Assembly: GCA_002840895.1 (NCBI GenBank)
Contig: PHCZ01000007.1
Location: 1-64,000, forward strand
Reading direction: 5' to 3'
Origin: Bacteroidetes bacterium HGW-Bacteroidetes-8
Lineage (GTDB): Bacteria > Bacteroidota > Bacteroidia > Bacteroidales > UBA932
DNA: 64,000 bases
The notes beneath the pieces are model-generated. The model was given only the letters and a program-made list of their open reading frames with translations. It made no database searches and was not told where the DNA came from. Below are positions 24,802-34,900 of this stretch, one piece after another. A program made the position numbers and the translations under genes. Each line of letters starts with the position of its first letter. The stretch's first letter is position 1.

Positions 24802-26463
24802 TTATGTCGAGAGAAAGACCCTGGCATTGGCCACTGCTGCACCGGTAAGCTCTGTACCGCTTAACATTCGGGCAATCTCCATTACCCTCTCCTCCCTCTC
24901 TATCTTCTTAATTTTGGTTACGGTGCCGCCAACCTGCAGAACCTCTTTGAATACCAGAAGATGGCACCCCCCCTTGGAGGCAATTTGTGGCAGATGTGTT
25001 ATTGCAAACACCTGCATTTTTTGTGAAAGGCCATCTATAAGCGACCCCATTTTATCTGCTATACTACCGGAGACACCGCTGTCAATCTCATCAAATATGA
25101 GAGTTGGCATACCTTGACCTCCTGCCATTATTGCCTTAAGACATAGCATTATTCTGGAGAGTTCGCCTCCGGATGCTACACGAGAGAGCTCCTTGACCGG
25201 GACGTTCTTATTTGCAGAGAAATAGAGGGTAATACTATCTTTTCCGTAGAAATTATAATCTTCATATTGCTCGTGTCTAACTTCAAACTCTGCGTGAGGC
25301 ATCTCAAGCTCCCTTATCTTTGAGATCATCTCTGTAGAGAAGCCCGACGAGGACTCTGCTCTTGATTTTGATAATTCCTGAGAGCTCTCTCTCATCTCCT
25401 GCCGGCTCTTTTCTATACTAAGGGTTAGCTCATCAAGCCTCTCCCTGATACTATCTCTCATAAAAAGCTTACCGGAGAGTTCATCTCTTATTGCTATCAG
25501 CTCTTCTATATCTGAAACTTTATGTCTTTTAAGCAGGTCGTAAAGTGTTGTTAATCTATCTTCAAGAGCAGAAGCTCTCTCTGGATTCACAGTTACAGCT
25601 TCAGCCATAGTGGCAAGCTCTCTCTCGATCTCCTTAAGCTCAATTCGACAACTCTCAACCCTTTCCGATACCTGCCCTGCCTTAGGGAGTGCCGCAGATA
25701 TTTTTGATGCAATGGAGGAGATCTCTTTTAAGTTCTGAACAACAGATACGCCATTAATATTGAGAAGTTCTGTCATCTGATAAAGAGAGCTCTTAACCTC
25801 CTCTGCATTGCTAAGCAAATTAAATTCCGACTCTATCTCTTCAAGCTCACCAACGGAAAGCTTAGCACTATCCAAAAGATTATACTGAAATTTATTGTAC
25901 TCCAACTCCAGCTCCTCCTTTGCCAGCTTGTCGTTAAGTTTCACATACTCTCTCTCCAAATCTTTTACTCGTGTGTAGTGGGCGCGGTATCTCTCCAAAA
26001 GGTGGGAGTTGTTTGCATAGGAGTCTAGAACCGACAGTTGAAATTTACTGTCTCCAATAAGAAGATGCTCGTGTTGTGCGTGGATATCAATTATTTTTTC
26101 TGAGATATCTTTAAGAAATTGTAAGCTTACAGGCTCGTCATTTACAAAAGATCTGGTTCTGCCGTTAGGTGAAACCACCCTTCTTATTACAATCTCCTGT
26201 GAGGGTTCCAGGGAGTTTTCCAGAAAAAGAGAGTCTGTTTCCGGACTCTGCTCAATTGAAAATGCTGCCTCAACAACACAGTTTCTGCTGCTATCCTTAA
26301 GGATATCTTTATCTGCTTTGCTACCAAGCAAAAGAGAGATGGCACCCAGCAATATAGATTTACCGGCACCTGTTTCACCGGTGATAATTATAAGACCATC
26401 CGGAAATGAGATCTCCAGACTCTCAATAAGAGCATAGTTTGATATTGAAAGCGACTTTAGCAT
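24802..26463 (-). CDS. recN: DNA repair protein RecN
   Basis: A 553-residue SMC-like ATPase of double-strand-break repair. The N-terminal Walker A is GETGAGKSILLG (about 32-43). The central coiled coil (about 150-370) is rich in Glu, Lys and Leu. The C-terminal signature is VASGGELSRIMLCLK and the Walker B is LIFDEIDSGVSG. The length is normal. Its start overlaps coaBC by 7 bases, implying translational coupling within the trxB-bamD-rpoZ-coaBC-recN run. Confidence 0.96.
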   Translation of the reverse strand: MLKSLSISNYALIESLEISFPDGLIIITGETGAGKSILLGAISLLLGSKADKDILKDSSRNCVVEAAFSIEQSPETDSLFLENSLEPSQEIVIRRVVSPNGRTRSFVNDEPVSLQFLKDISEKIIDIHAQHEHLLIGDSKFQLSVLDSYANNSHLLERYRAHYTRVKDLEREYVKLNDKLAKEELELEYNKFQYNLLDSAKLSVGELEEIESEFNLLSNAEEVKSSLYQMTELLNINGVSVVQNLKEISSIASKISAALPKAGQVSERVESCRIELKEIERELATMAEAVTVNPERASALEDRLTTLYDLLKRHKVSDIEELIAIRDELSGKLFMRDSIRERLDELTLSIEKSRQEMRESSQELSKSRAESSSGFSTEMISKIRELEMPHAEFEVRHEQYEDYNFYGKDSITLYFSANKNVPVKELSRVASGGELSRIMLCLKAIMAGGQGMPTLIFDEIDSGVSGSIADKMGSLIDGLSQKMQVFAITHLPQIASKGGCHLLVFKEVLQVGGTVTKIKKIEREERVMEIARMLSGTELTGAAVANARVFLST

Positions 26464-27698
26464 ACGAGCATATTTTCCACATAGTCAACTATATCTGAAG
26501 CAACCTCTTTTTTATCTTTTAGTGGGTATTGCAGACTTTCGCCATTAGAGGAGATTATCGTGATTTTATTTGTCTCTTTCCCAAACCCGGCCCCCTTGTC
26601 GTTCAAAGAGTTTAGAACAATGGCATCCAGATTTTTTCGCTGAAGTTTGGATAGAGCATTTTCGAATTCATTATCTGTTTCAAGTGCGAATCCAATGTGA
26701 ATAGCTCCCTCTTTTTTAACCTCTCCGAGCGAAGCAGCTATATCCCTGGTGGGCTTAAGTTTGAGCGTGATTTCGTCGCCCAATCTTTTGATTTTTGCCC
26801 TCTCAATAAGTGAAGGGGTAAAGTCAGAAACGGCAGCGGCTAGTATTACAATGTCTGCACCTGCCCTATATGCGGCAACTGTTTGGGTGTACATCTCCTC
26901 TGCTGAGTTTACATTATTAAGCCTGATTTTTGAGCTGCTAAGCCTCTCGTTAACAGGACCGCTGATTAAGGTTACTATCGCACCTCTTTTAGCAAACTCC
27001 TCTGCAATTGAGTACCCCATTTTACCTGTTGAGTTGTTTGAGATAAATCTTACAGGGTCAATCTGCTCAACTGTCGGTCCAGCAGTTAACAGAACCTTTT
27101 TCCCTTTAATGGCACTCATAAGCTCACCTGCAACCATATGGTTAGCCGGGCTCTCCCTCTCAAGCAGATTTTTAACAAATTCAACAATTGCCTCCGGCTC
27201 CTCCATTCTGCCTTTTCCCTCAAGGCCGCTGGCAAGCTCCCCTGAGCCAGGTTCAATAATGTAGACGCCTCTGTCACGAATAATCTGAATATTTTTTTGA
27301 GTAGCTGTATGAAGAAACATATCGACATCCATTGCCGGTGCAACAACCACAGGAGATCGGGCACTGAGGTATGTGGTGAGCAGCAGGTTATCTGCAACAC
27401 CTGTGGACATTTTCGCGATTGTATTTGCAGATGCAGGAGCAATAAGATAGAGGTCTGCCCATAACCCTAAAGAGATATGGCTGTTCCAGTCTCCGTTTTC
27501 GGGATTATAGAACTCCACCAGAATCGGATTTTTAGACAGTGTGGCCATTGTCAGGGGGGTGATGAACTGTTTGGCCATTTCGCTCATAATAACCTTAACC
27601 TCTGCCCCCTCTTTTACCAATGCCCGAACTAGTATCGCAGCCTTGTAAGCCGCGATGCTACCTGTAACTCCCAGTAATATGTGCTTACCTTTAAGCAT
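26457..27698 (-). CDS. coaBC: Bifunctional phosphopantothenoylcysteine decarboxylase/synthase
   Basis: A 413-residue coenzyme A biosynthesis enzyme. The N-terminal CoaC flavoprotein has LLGVTGSIAAYKAA, LIAPASANTIAKMSTGVADN and PAMDVDMF. The C-terminal CoaB ligase half (from about residue 200) has VLLTAGPTVEQIDPVRFISN and STGKMGYSIAEEF. It converts phosphopantothenate and cysteine to phosphopantetheine in two steps. It is 17 bases from the rpoZ-like gene and overlaps recN. Confidence 0.96.
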   Translation of the reverse strand: MLKGKHILLGVTGSIAAYKAAILVRALVKEGAEVKVIMSEMAKQFITPLTMATLSKNPILVEFYNPENGDWNSHISLGLWADLYLIAPASANTIAKMSTGVADNLLLTTYLSARSPVVVAPAMDVDMFLHTATQKNIQIIRDRGVYIIEPGSGELASGLEGKGRMEEPEAIVEFVKNLLERESPANHMVAGELMSAIKGKKVLLTAGPTVEQIDPVRFISNNSTGKMGYSIAEEFAKRGAIVTLISGPVNERLSSSKIRLNNVNSAEEMYTQTVAAYRAGADIVILAAAVSDFTPSLIERAKIKRLGDEITLKLKPTRDIAASLGEVKKEGAIHIGFALETDNEFENALSKLQRKNLDAIVLNSLNDKGAGFGKETNKITIISSNGESLQYPLKDKKEVASDIVDYVENMLVC

Positions 27699-27715
27699 TG
27701 GTAATTAAATAGATG

Positions 27716-28030
27716 TTACCCCTCAATCTTTCTTACCTGAATCTTATCCTCTTCAAATTCATATATAGCAAGCAGAGTTGCTTTAGGCAATCTCTCATAG
27801 TAGCGAGAGATCTCAATCTGCTCCCTGTTTTCGAAAGTCTCTTCAAGAGTATCTGCAAATGTTGAGAACTCTTCAAGTTTCTGTTTGAGCTCCTGCTTTA
27901 GCTCCGCTGCTATCTGATTAGATCTTTTGGCTATAATCATCGTAGATTCATAGATGTTTCCGGTTGGCTTTGCCAGCTTGGAAAGATCTCTGGTCACCGT
28001 GTTTGTTGGTACGTTTTTGTTAATATCCAT
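27716..28030 (-). CDS. rpoZ: RNA polymerase omega/Rpb6-like subunit
   Basis: A 104-residue protein with the Bacteroidota omega-like sequence: GNIYESTMIIAKRSNQIAAE matches the Rpb6/omega core, and an acidic tail region follows. Omega stabilises the RNA polymerase beta-prime subunit. It lies between bamD and coaBC, a common Bacteroidales order. The family is diverged from the proteobacterial omega, so identity rests on the core motif and context. Confidence 0.82.
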   Translation of the reverse strand: MDINKNVPTNTVTRDLSKLAKPTGNIYESTMIIAKRSNQIAAELKQELKQKLEEFSTFADTLEETFENREQIEISRYYERLPKATLLAIYEFEEDKIQVRKIEG

Positions 28031-28038
28031 ATCTGATT

Positions 28039-28836
28039 TTATTGTTTTAAATATGACTGCGATTTCTGAAACATATCATCCATCTCACCCCTGTATTTTG
28101 ACTCAGGAAATTCACTGATAAAATTATAGTACTCATCTACCATAGACAGAAACCTCTCTTTCTGTCTCTCCTTTACACTGTTGGTTGCATATTGGTAGTT
28201 TGCGCATACAATATAGTACATCACCTCTTCCCGGTAATTATTGTCTGCATTCTCTTTGAGCACATTCTTAAGTGCATATGCGGCTGCTTTGTAATCCATT
28301 ATTGTGTAGTAGAGTTTTGCAGATTCAAAGCTCTTTTTGTCAATTCTATCCTGTAAATCTACGAGCATATCTCTCATTCTCTCAAGATGTTTACTCTGAG
28401 GATACTCGTAAATAAATACATCTATTGCAGACATTGCCTTATATGAGGGTAGCTGATCCAGTTCATATCTGTATGTAGATCCGTACAGACACTCAATCCG
28501 GTAATATTTTGCCTCTTCTGTAAAGGGGCTTCTTGGGAATACGCTTATAAACTGATCAAAATTAGCCTCAGCAATTGTATAGTCTCCAAATTTATAGTTA
28601 CTCATCCCAAGATAAAACTGAACAGTATCATCTTTGCTGGTTCCTCTTGTTGCCAGTAGAAGCTGGTCAAAAAGATCTGCAGCTCTGGTATATTTCCCGG
28701 CATTAAAATAGTTGAATGCACCATCATATTTCTCCTGAACATCGTTTGAATTGAGCAGTGCCTCAAATTGGGATTTACAAGAGGCAGTTGCAAAAATCAA
28801 AGAAAACAGGATTGCAATTTTTAAATACTTCATCAC
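28039..28836 (-). CDS. bamD: Outer-membrane assembly lipoprotein BamD
   Basis: A 265-residue lipoprotein with the lipobox ending ATASC at Cys20. TPR repeats follow: YDGAFNYFNAGKYTRAADLF, QFYLGMSNYKFGDYTIAEANFD, and FPRSPFTEEAKYYRIEC. This is the BamD pattern. It works with BamA to insert outer-membrane barrels from the inner face of the outer membrane. A start one codon later (MKYLKI) is possible. It is 3 bases after trxB and 8 bases before the rpoZ-like gene. Confidence 0.93.
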   Translation of the reverse strand: MMKYLKIAILFSLIFATASCKSQFEALLNSNDVQEKYDGAFNYFNAGKYTRAADLFDQLLLATRGTSKDDTVQFYLGMSNYKFGDYTIAEANFDQFISVFPRSPFTEEAKYYRIECLYGSTYRYELDQLPSYKAMSAIDVFIYEYPQSKHLERMRDMLVDLQDRIDKKSFESAKLYYTIMDYKAAAYALKNVLKENADNNYREEVMYYIVCANYQYATNSVKERQKERFLSMVDEYYNFISEFPESKYRGEMDDMFQKSQSYLKQ

Positions 28837-28839
28837 TTT

Positions 28840-29775
28840 TTATTTATTATCTGAAAGAAATCTCTCTGCATCAATTGCGGCCATACAACCGGAACCCGCA
28901 GCTGTAACAGCCTGCCTGTAGTGAGGGTCCTGAACATCTCCTGCGGCAAAAACCCCCGGTACATTTGTCCTTGAGGTTTTACCCTCGGTTAGTATGTAGC
29001 CCTCTTCGTTTGTATTTAACCACTCACGGAAAAGTTCCGAATTGGGATGGTGCCCTATTGCCAGGAAGAACCCGTGAACATCAATCCTCTTTTCGCTACC
29101 ATCCTTATGAACAAGAATCGCACCATTAACACCTCCAATAGGAGTTCCCACAATCTCTTTTGTGTTATAATTCCAAAGAATCTCTATATTAGGAGTATTC
29201 ATTACCCTGTCCTGCATTGCTTTAGATGCCCTTAGAACATCCCTTCTCACAATCATATAAACTTTATTACATAACCCTGCAAGGTATGAGGCCTCTTCAC
29301 AGGCGGTATCTCCTCCACCCACAACTGCTACATCTTTACCTCTGTAGAAAAATCCGTCACAGGTGGCGCACGCAGAAACCCCCTGGCCCCTGAAAGTCTC
29401 TTCGCTCTCCATACCAAGATACTTGGCAGTTGCTCCGGTAGAGATTATTAGTGTCTCGGCAAAAATCTCCTTCTCATCGTCTATCATAACTTTAAAAGGC
29501 CTTTTTGATAGGTCTGCTTTTGTAATGATTCCAAAACGAACATCAGTGCCAAACCTTTGGGCCTGCTCTTTGAGTTGCTCCATCATCTCAGGACCGGTGA
29601 CCCCTTTAGGATAACCGGGGAAGTTATCTATTTCCGTTGTGGTTGTAAGCTGACCTCCCGGCTGGATCCCTTCATAAAGCACAGGATTAAGATTTGCACG
29701 TGACGCATATATTGCAGCAGTATAGCCGGCAGGGCCGCTGCCGATGATAAGACACTTGATTACTTCGGGATTCAT
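28840..29775 (-). CDS. trxB: Thioredoxin reductase
   Basis: A 311-residue flavoprotein reducing thioredoxin with NADPH. The FAD-binding motif is IIGSGPAGYTAAIYASRA (about 11-28), the redox-active pair is in ACATCDG (about 135-141), the NADPH motif is VVGGGDTACEEA, and the C-terminal FAD motif is GVFAAGDVQDPHYRQ. It heads a tight run with bamD, rpoZ, coaBC and recN, although that grouping has no obvious functional logic. Confidence 0.96.
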   Translation of the reverse strand: MNPEVIKCLIIGSGPAGYTAAIYASRANLNPVLYEGIQPGGQLTTTTEIDNFPGYPKGVTGPEMMEQLKEQAQRFGTDVRFGIITKADLSKRPFKVMIDDEKEIFAETLIISTGATAKYLGMESEETFRGQGVSACATCDGFFYRGKDVAVVGGGDTACEEASYLAGLCNKVYMIVRRDVLRASKAMQDRVMNTPNIEILWNYNTKEIVGTPIGGVNGAILVHKDGSEKRIDVHGFFLAIGHHPNSELFREWLNTNEEGYILTEGKTSRTNVPGVFAAGDVQDPHYRQAVTAAGSGCMAAIDAERFLSDNK

Positions 29776-29814
29776 ATTTTTAAGAGTTAAATATTTAATG
29801 TTTATTCTTTCAAC

Positions 29815-30753
29815 CTACAAAGGTAAAAATTTTTTCCTTAATGCCATCTCAAGGCGCAACTCCCATACCAGCAGAAAGGCAAATACCCATCTGGCAGCTA
29901 AAAGCCACCAAATTACTGCACCCACCGACCCCAATAGTAGCACATCTTCTAAATTGCTGTGAGATATAGATATGTGATGGTTAAGCAGATCTACATCTCT
30001 CTTTGTTATCTTCCCGCTTTCGGTTTCATCTATCATTACAGCAGCACCATAGGCAAGGCCAAGAGTATTTGCTACAATCCATAAAAACGAGGTTTTTGCA
30101 GGAAGTCCAAAAACTGCAAGTATGGGTCTCATAAAATTTGAGAGCCATTTTATAACTCCAAATTCAGAAAGCAACCTCTGGAGGATGGAGAGCGAGAAAA
30201 TCAGAACAGACATAAGAGCAATAAGCTTTATAGTCTTTATTGCCCAGGCTCCCATCATCTCCCAAAAAGTGAGAATTGGTACAGTTTGCTCAATATTTAC
30301 GCTTTCACTAGCGTGTGGCATTATAAGGTTGAGAATAAATCCAAGGACAAAAGCGCTTAATGTGCGGATTATTACTATTCTCAAGGCAGAAGATCCGGTC
30401 CTTTTCTGAACAGCTGTCTCTGCGATCATATTATGAGAGCAGAGTATCATTACAGAGAGAATGGTGATAGTTCTTACATCCAGGTTAAGAGTGGATAGAA
30501 CCGCAATTGCAGAGTAGACATTCACAAAATATCCAGTAACATAGGCTAATGCCGCCTCTCCCGGAAGTCCAAGAAGATTGAAAACTGGGCTGAGCAACTC
30601 AGAAATCCACGGGAGGATATTCAGATAATCCAAAAACTGAACGCCCAGAGTTATAAGTACCGTAATACGAATAAGCCAAAGACAGGTTTTAAGTGTCTTT
30701 GGCAGTATCTCTTTAATTGAGTTGAAAGCCCTCTTTAGTGCAGATTTTTCCAT
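29815..30753 (-). CDS. Nucleoside-recognition (Gate) domain membrane protein
   Basis: A 312-residue polytopic membrane protein. The ATG at 30753 (MEKSALKRAF) is chosen over an earlier in-frame ATG. Two related halves each carry the Gate-domain pattern: LGLPGEAALAYVTGYFVNVYSAIAVL and FGLPAKTSFLWIVANTLGLAYG, with 7-8 helices in all. Proteins of this family resemble spore-maturation SpmA/B and nucleoside transporters, but their transport role is not settled. It is monocistronic between trxB and rubrerythrin. Confidence 0.8.
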   Translation of the reverse strand: MEKSALKRAFNSIKEILPKTLKTCLWLIRITVLITLGVQFLDYLNILPWISELLSPVFNLLGLPGEAALAYVTGYFVNVYSAIAVLSTLNLDVRTITILSVMILCSHNMIAETAVQKRTGSSALRIVIIRTLSAFVLGFILNLIMPHASESVNIEQTVPILTFWEMMGAWAIKTIKLIALMSVLIFSLSILQRLLSEFGVIKWLSNFMRPILAVFGLPAKTSFLWIVANTLGLAYGAAVMIDETESGKITKRDVDLLNHHISISHSNLEDVLLLGSVGAVIWWLLAARWVFAFLLVWELRLEMALRKKFLPL

Positions 30754-30792
30754 ATTAGAAATAATCTGCAAAGATAGACTTAATTTGCAGTG

Positions 30793-31371
30793 TCAATAAT
30801 TATTTTTCTTAGGCTCGAAATAATCTTTGGGATGTTGGCAGGCCGGGCAGTTCTCCAAAGCTTTTTTACCCTTGTGAACATATCCGCAATTACGACACTG
30901 CCACTCAATATCCTCCTCTCTCTCAAAAACTTTACCTGCCTCAACCCTTGCAAGAAGAGTTCTGTAGCGCGCTTCGTGCTCTGCTTCTACCTTTGCAATC
31001 ATCTTGAATGCAGTAGCAACTTTAGGGAAACCCTCCTCCATTGCAATCTCTGCAAATTCAGGATACAACTCTGTCCACTCCTCATTTTCTCCCGCAGCAG
31101 CTGCAGAAAGGTTCTGTGCAGTTGTACCAATTATACCGGCCGGATAGGATGCTGTTATCTCAACCATTCCACCCTCTAGAAAACTGAAGAATCTTTTTGC
31201 GTGCTCCTTCTCCTGCTCTGCTGTCTCCTCAAAAACAGCAGCAATCTGCTGATATCCCTCTTTCTTTGCAACAGAAGCAAAATATACATAACGACCTCTT
31301 GCCTGCGACTCACCTGCAAAGGCCTTAAGAAGATTTTGCTCTGTTCTTGTTCCTTTGATGCTCTTTTCCAT
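30793..31371 (-). CDS. rbr: Rubrerythrin
   Basis: A 192-residue peroxide-reducing non-haem iron protein. The N-terminal four-helix ferritin-like domain (about 10-145) has the diiron ligands in AGESQARGRY, EETAEQEKEHAKRF and AKVEAEHEARY. The C-terminal rubredoxin-like domain has CRNCGYVHKG and CPACQHP, with two C-x2-C knuckles. It protects anaerobes from hydrogen peroxide. A strong promoter lies at 31398-31428. Confidence 0.96.
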   Translation of the reverse strand: MEKSIKGTRTEQNLLKAFAGESQARGRYVYFASVAKKEGYQQIAAVFEETAEQEKEHAKRFFSFLEGGMVEITASYPAGIIGTTAQNLSAAAAGENEEWTELYPEFAEIAMEEGFPKVATAFKMIAKVEAEHEARYRTLLARVEAGKVFEREEDIEWQCRNCGYVHKGKKALENCPACQHPKDYFEPKKNNY

Positions 31372-31397
31372 AAATCAAAATTTTTGGTTAGTTTTTA

Positions 31398-31428
31398 CAA
31401 ATTTAGTTATAAAAGAAAATTAATCAAG
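31398..31428 (-). promoter_or_regulatory. Rubrerythrin promoter
   Basis: On the minus strand TAAATTTG (31405-31398) is an exact TAnnTTTG -7 box. CTTG (31428-31425), a 3 of 4 match to the TTTG -33 box, lies 19 bases upstream, the usual spacing. A divergent TATATTTG box on the plus strand at 31437-31444 may serve the aminopeptidase gene. Confidence 0.6.
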
Positions 31429-31462
31429 CATCTTATTATATTTGTAAAAGATAATATTTGAT

Positions 31463-33259
31463 ATGAAAAAGATAACGGAGAGATTGGCAGGCCTCAGGGG
31501 CTCTCTAAAGAGAGATTCAATCGCAGCATTTATAATTCCATCAACAGATCACCATTTCGGGGAGTATATTCAGAGACACTTTTCCTGCAGAGAGTGGCTC
31601 TCTGGATTTACAGGATCTGCAGGAACTCTTGTGGTAACAGAGCACAAAGCAGCGCTCTGGACAGATTCTAGGTATTTTGTACAGGCTCGGCAGGAGCTCC
31701 TTGGAAGCGGGATAGAGCTTATGAAGATGAGACTAGCCGGAACACCCACCATTGCGGAGTGGATTAAAAAGGAAGTTGACAATGGCTCCTCGGTTGGAGT
31801 AGATCCGATGCTGTTTTCAAAGGGGGAGTTTGAATCACTCTCGGCAGAGCTCTACCCATTAAAAATAACGCTTAAAGATGATCCATTTAATGAGATATGG
31901 AGTGACAGACCACCTGTAACTTTTAACAAAGCAACTCTACAGGAGATCTCACTGGGAGGGTCTGACTCCAAAAGTAAACTTAAATTTGTTATTCAAAAAT
32001 TAAACATCGAAAAAGATCTTATATATATTCTCAGCAGCTGTGATGACATTGCCTGGCTTTGTAATATAAGAGGGACAGACATCCCTTTCAATCCTCTTCT
32101 AATCTCCTATGCTGCATTTACAAAGGAAAGAATATACCTCTTTGCTTCAGGTGAGGCCTTCTCTAATGTTGAGGAATCTATGCTCAGAGACTCGGGAGTA
32201 GAACTTTATAATTATTATGAATTTCAAGAGTTTATAAAAGGGTTCAACAGGGATTATATAAGAGTTGCCCCTATTGATAAGATCTCCGTTAAGATTTTTA
32301 ACAACTCAGTTTCGGCTGGGGCAACCTTTGTTCCAGACCCAATTAGAGGCGGTGTTATTGCGTCATTAAAGGCTGTAAAAAATAGTGTCGAGATAGATGG
32401 TTTTAGAAAGGCTATGCTATATGATGGTGTTGCGTGGGTAAAATTTTGGATATATTTGGAGGAGGAGCTTGAGAGGGGCTCTCAAAATCTTACAGAGGAG
32501 ATAGTTGCAAATAAGATTGGGGAGATAAGGGGCGAGTTTAGTGAATACAAAGGAGAGAGCTTCTCTCCGATTGTGGCATTTGGAGAAAACGGAGCCTTAC
32601 CCCACTACTCTCCGTATGGCAATGGTCCTGTAAAAATTGGAGGTGACAGTTTTTTGCTGGTAGACACAGGAGCACACTACCCATTTGGAACGACAGACAC
32701 TACTAGAACTTTTGCTATTGGGACTCTTACACAGGAGCAGAGAAGAGACTACACCTTGGTATTAAAGGGAATGATTAACCTGAGTATGGCAAGGTTTATA
32801 AAAGGTACACGAGGTGCCTCTCTGGACTTTCTTGCCAGAGGAGCTGTAAGCTCTGCCGCAAAAATTTATACTCACGGTACCGGACACGGAATAGGTCATA
32901 ATTTGTGTGTTCACGAGGGACCTCAAAGTATAAGAATGGAGGAGAATCCGGTACCTCTTGAGTCCGGAATGGTAATATCAAACGAGCCGGCAATTTATGA
33001 GGAGGGTAGTTATGGTATTCGTATTGAAAACACCATATTATGTAAAAAATGGGTTGAGAACAAGTATGGAGAGTTCTATGAATTTGAGACATTAACATTG
33101 GTCCCAATAGATTTAACTCCGGTCGATAGACAACTTTTATCTCCTGAGGCAATTCAATGGCTCAACAATTATCACTCATATATATATATAAAGCTCTCTG
33201 ATATGCTAAACGAGAAAGAGAGGGAGTGGTTATCGGTTAAGACCCTTAACATCAATTGA
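31463..33259 (+). CDS. pepP: Xaa-Pro aminopeptidase (M24B, aminopeptidase P type)
   Basis: A 598-residue three-domain metallopeptidase. Two creatinase-like N-terminal domains occupy about 1-300. The catalytic pita-bread domain has metal ligands in LLVDTGAHYPFGTTDTTRTF (two Asp), HGTGHGIGHNLCVHEG (His), SNEPAIYEEGSYGIRIEN (Glu, Glu). The length fits the long eukaryote-like aminopeptidase P found in Bacteroidota. It removes N-terminal residues preceding proline. No signal peptide is seen. Its last 30 bases overlap the convergent LysM gene. Confidence 0.93.
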   Translation: MKKITERLAGLRGSLKRDSIAAFIIPSTDHHFGEYIQRHFSCREWLSGFTGSAGTLVVTEHKAALWTDSRYFVQARQELLGSGIELMKMRLAGTPTIAEWIKKEVDNGSSVGVDPMLFSKGEFESLSAELYPLKITLKDDPFNEIWSDRPPVTFNKATLQEISLGGSDSKSKLKFVIQKLNIEKDLIYILSSCDDIAWLCNIRGTDIPFNPLLISYAAFTKERIYLFASGEAFSNVEESMLRDSGVELYNYYEFQEFIKGFNRDYIRVAPIDKISVKIFNNSVSAGATFVPDPIRGGVIASLKAVKNSVEIDGFRKAMLYDGVAWVKFWIYLEEELERGSQNLTEEIVANKIGEIRGEFSEYKGESFSPIVAFGENGALPHYSPYGNGPVKIGGDSFLLVDTGAHYPFGTTDTTRTFAIGTLTQEQRRDYTLVLKGMINLSMARFIKGTRGASLDFLARGAVSSAAKIYTHGTGHGIGHNLCVHEGPQSIRMEENPVPLESGMVISNEPAIYEEGSYGIRIENTILCKKWVENKYGEFYEFETLTLVPIDLTPVDRQLLSPEAIQWLNNYHSYIYIKLSDMLNEKEREWLSVKTLNIN

Positions 33260-34900
33260 GTAGTCAGGTTTATATGTTACCTGTCTTAAAGCGCTGTTTG
33301 TGTACCCTTTCTCTCCATCCCGGAGGATAAAATTAAAGTCACTCTGGAGAAGCTCCTTTTTATGATCGGCAAGGTCATATTTAAAATCCTCTCCGTAGCG
33401 AATCAGCGCACTCAGGAAATAGTATGCAATGTCGTATGCCTGAAATGCATACTGAGATGGCTCGCTATTATATAGCGCCCTAAACCTTGAAATAAACCTG
33501 CGAACACTCTCTTTAGAATAATCTACATAGTATTGCATAGAGACAGTCAGGCTCATACCGTGGTAGTAGTTGATATCTACATTTTCAAAACTTCTCCAGC
33601 GGGGAGTTCCATAAACAGATATGTTATAGCCGTTCATTGTTTGGATCAGATTAAGATTTCTTAACACATCTGAGACGAAAGCCTCAGAGTTGGAGGCAAC
33701 AATAACGTGATTTAGCTTGTCAGATTTTAGCATCTCTGTCATCTGGGGTAAAATGGAACGACCTCTGAGTATATCATATGAGAGCTGTCTGTAATTGACA
33801 TATCGCTCTTTAAGCAAATTTCTGGTTATGGATACAAGATTAGTATCAGCACCACCATCCTCAAAAATTACTGCCACTTCCGAAAAGCGAGTAATCTTAG
33901 AGAAGATACCATTCTGAATGAATACCAGCGGGGTTGTTACCTGAAAAAAGTTGGAGTTATCCAAGGTAAGGTGCTCACTTGCAGGATTGGGAGATACAAC
34001 AGAGATCTCTCTATCTGCTGCATATTTTAAAACAGGCTCAAGCTGGTTATTGAACATCGGTCCTATAATTATATTGCTCCCCTGAAGTACCCCATCAGAT
34101 ATCATCTCTTCACTGCTTGAGTAACTATCTATATCAAAAACTCTTATTTCAAGATTACTCCCCGGAAGATCTCTTTTAATATCATCAAGAGCCACTAAAA
34201 AACCCTGGTAAAACTCCATAAAACTCTCTGCAGTTTCGTTTTTGACAGTAGAACTGCCGTTTAGAGGCAGTACAAGAGATGCAACATATTTTCTCTCTGT
34301 CCCGGAGAAGATATCTCTGCCTCTTCTCGCCCTCTGTTGTTCTACGGGAGCATCTGCAATCTTCTCCTCACTCTTTGCCAAAGTATCGCTCTCCATCTTA
34401 CCGGCAACCTCTATTGAGCCCCCAGCCACAGGAATCTTTAAAACCATACGGGTCTCTACTCTTCTGTTTGAAAGAGAGTTGGCTTTTACAATCTCATCTT
34501 CTGTGACACCATATTTTTTTGCAATTGAATAGAGACTTTCGTACCATCTTACAATATGTTCTGTCTGACTTGATGGTTCCGGGGTAATAACCGTATGTAT
34601 GGGTTCTGGTGTGGATTTTTGTTCATTTGTTTTTGCTGCGCGGATATAGATTCTGTCACCCTCTTTAAGCCCGGAGGCAAGTGCGGGATTATCTTTAATA
34701 ATTGTTCCAATCTCTGCTCCGTATTTTTTTGCAATGGAGTATAAAGTCTGCTGTTTTTCAACGCTATGCAGATAAAAAATCTCACCCTTTATCGTAACCT
34801 TCTCTTTTGATATCTCAATCTTTACAGGAGTTTGCTGAGAGTAAACAAAACCTGCAAAAAAGAGAAGCAGCAGAACAACTATCGGTAATCGGTATTTCAT
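33230..34900 (-). CDS. LysM protein with periplasmic-binding-protein-like domain
   Basis: A 556-residue exported protein with a signal peptide ending VYSQ (about 21). Two LysM domains at about 40-88 ([20 protein letters not shown]) and 108-155 ([20 protein letters not shown]) should bind peptidoglycan. Residues about 195-540 resemble a type 1 periplasmic-binding/amino-acid-receptor fold ([52 protein letters not shown]). No permease is nearby, so it is unlikely to serve a classical ABC importer. It overlaps purC by 4 bases. Confidence 0.8.
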   Translation of the reverse strand: MKYRLPIVVLLLLFFAGFVYSQQTPVKIEISKEKVTIKGEIFYLHSVEKQQTLYSIAKKYGAEIGTIIKDNPALASGLKEGDRIYIRAAKTNEQKSTPEPIHTVITPEPSSQTEHIVRWYESLYSIAKKYGVTEDEIVKANSLSNRRVETRMVLKIPVAGGSIEVAGKMESDTLAKSEEKIADAPVEQQRARRGRDIFSGTERKYVASLVLPLNGSSTVKNETAESFMEFYQGFLVALDDIKRDLPGSNLEIRVFDIDSYSSSEEMISDGVLQGSNIIIGPMFNNQLEPVLKYAADREISVVSPNPASEHLTLDNSNFFQVTTPLVFIQNGIFSKITRFSEVAVIFEDGGADTNLVSITRNLLKERYVNYRQLSYDILRGRSILPQMTEMLKSDKLNHVIVASNSEAFVSDVLRNLNLIQTMNGYNISVYGTPRWRSFENVDINYYHGMSLTVSMQYYVDYSKESVRRFISRFRALYNSEPSQYAFQAYDIAYYFLSALIRYGEDFKYDLADHKKELLQSDFNFILRDGEKGYTNSALRQVTYKPDYSIDVKGLNR

